Of a stretch of DNA of 64,000 nt, positions 63,412-64,000 are shown one piece after another. Numbering within the stretch: the stretch's first letter is position 1; every line of letters starts with the position of its first letter. The notes beneath the pieces were generated by a model. The model saw only the letters and a program-made list of their open reading frames with translations, had not been told where the DNA came from and did not search any database. The stretch is from assembly GCA_026388095.1 (NCBI GenBank), contig JAPLKL010000017.1, forward strand, positions 36,131 to 100,130, read 5' to 3'. Origin of the DNA: Elusimicrobiota bacterium (GTDB lineage: Bacteria; Elusimicrobiota; Elusimicrobia; UBA1565; UBA9628). The translations under genes and the position numbers were made by a program.

Positions 63412-64000
63412 CTATTTTTGGAGGAGGGCAGGATTGGTTGTTTCGGTAATAATTGTGCCATTGCTGTCGAGGCGTTTCGTAAAGATTCTATGGAATTTGC
63501 ATGCCTCGACATTTATAATCTGTTCCTCTGTCTCGCCGCACTTTGCTTGTAGGGCGGGATCGCCATACCCCTGATCATCGGGCCATTTCCCTGTGGGAGA
63601 ATCAAGCACTCTTGGGCCAACGTGATAGCCATAGGGACTCGGCGCGTGCGAGCATCGAGGCTGCAGAGTCCCTCCAAACACAAGGGGCTTGTTGACGGTC
63701 AAGTCTTCACTCAAATTGAGGCCGGTCAAATCCATGCCGCCGATCGGAGCGAATGATATCTCATACTCATCGGCTCTACACCAACTATGGCCCAAACCGG
63801 GAAAAGCTGCTTGGCAGCTCATAATATTCCATTTCTTCTTGATAGAGGTCTGGGATTGGGGCACAAAAATCGAGACATCGCTCGATCTGGCAATTCTCTG
63901 CCTTCCCATGTCGAGGTACGCCTCAACCCTATCGGAAGATTCGCATGCGGTGAGCACCGATTTTACCTTCACGGTTACATTGCCATTATTGGTCTGCTGA
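63412..64000 (-). CDS. Hypothetical protein (partial, runs off right edge)
   Basis: The frame stays open from the stop at 63412 to the window edge (codons NNGNVTVKVKS precede the first in-frame GTG at 63972), so the N-terminus is probably outside. At least 195 residues, with six Cys and a Gly/Pro-rich centre, no recognised domain. Low GC like its neighbour. It may be an exported protein stabilised by disulfides. Confidence 0.55.
   Translation of the reverse strand, partial: QQTNNGNVTVKVKSVLTACESSDRVEAYLDMGRQRIARSSDVSIFVPQSQTSIKKKWNIMSCQAAFPGLGHSWCRADEYEISFAPIGGMDLTGLNLSEDLTVNKPLVFGGTLQPRCSHAPSPYGYHVGPRVLDSPTGKWPDDQGYGDPALQAKCGETEEQIINVEACKFHRIFTKRLDSNGTIITETTNPALLQK

Overview
The window is 64 kb of high-GC bacterial chromosome, with lower-GC patches at about 48.2-48.9 kb and 62.6-64 kb. 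It has mainly housekeeping genes, many large Pro/Ala-rich or repeat-rich exported proteins, outer-membrane proteins of the PorV/PorQ type, and a cargo-like C-terminal domain of the FlgD/T9SS kind. It also carries PilT, MreB and two RRM RNA-binding proteins. This suggests a Gram-negative lineage such as Elusimicrobiota or another group with a PorV-like system. That placement is an inference from gene content only; there is no rRNA or other decisive marker in the window.

Layout. 0-3.5 kb: a partial GYF-like/coiled-coil gene (minus), then tRNA-Lys, tRNA-Leu and the proteostasis run tig-clpP-lon. 5.8-8.1 kb: an ABC-2 exporter and a TPR protein, overlapping or abutting. 8.1-11 kb: a zinc-ribbon membrane protein, then (minus) a thioredoxin-like lipoprotein and a secreted protein with a nucleoside-phosphorylase-like half. 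11-16.7 kb (minus): a glycosyltransferase, GH130 and Uup-type ABC-F run with overlapping stops and starts. 16.7-20.9 kb: a Dus-like gene, ssb, a cold-shock gene, mreB, a stand-alone cyclic-nucleotide-binding (CNB) protein and an RRM protein. 21-25.5 kb: tRNA-Asn, a TIGR01777 epimerase, pilT with a second CNB protein and an exported Cys-repeat protein, and YtxH. 25.5-33.1 kb: a coiled-coil protein, a ParB/Srx-like protein, a large membrane protein broken by a 31-bp tandem duplication, and a second zinc-ribbon protein. 33.1-39.8 kb: an M24 peptidase, a double-MscS channel, typA, rsgA and an RRM protein. 39.8-46.9 kb: a phosphate acyltransferase with a thioesterase, polyphosphate:AMP phosphotransferase, a large membrane protein, and a HEAT/PorV pair.

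46.9-52.4 kb is a probable integrated mobilizable element beside tRNA-Arg. It has a tyrosine integrase, a 53-residue ribbon-helix-helix protein, an excisionase-like HTH protein, a four-copy degenerate repeat field and a MobF relaxase-helicase, but no visible conjugation pore genes. 52.4-62.6 kb holds a PorV-like gene coupled to a 3-kDa-residue-scale exported protein (about 3060 aa) with OmpL47-like, FN3, propeller-like and ten TIG repeats plus a sorting-type C-terminal domain. The right end has two poorly recognised, lower-GC genes, the last one cut by the window edge.

Two cross-cutting signals stand out. Many genes have a -10 box only 5-8 nt before the start codon, so leaderless mRNAs look common. 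Two exported/membrane protein genes are preceded by CTAG-rich intergenic blocks that do not resemble the rest of the sequence. The best candidates for an undescribed system are the PorV-cargo pair, the compact mobilizable element with its repeat field, and the CTAG-rich upstream elements.
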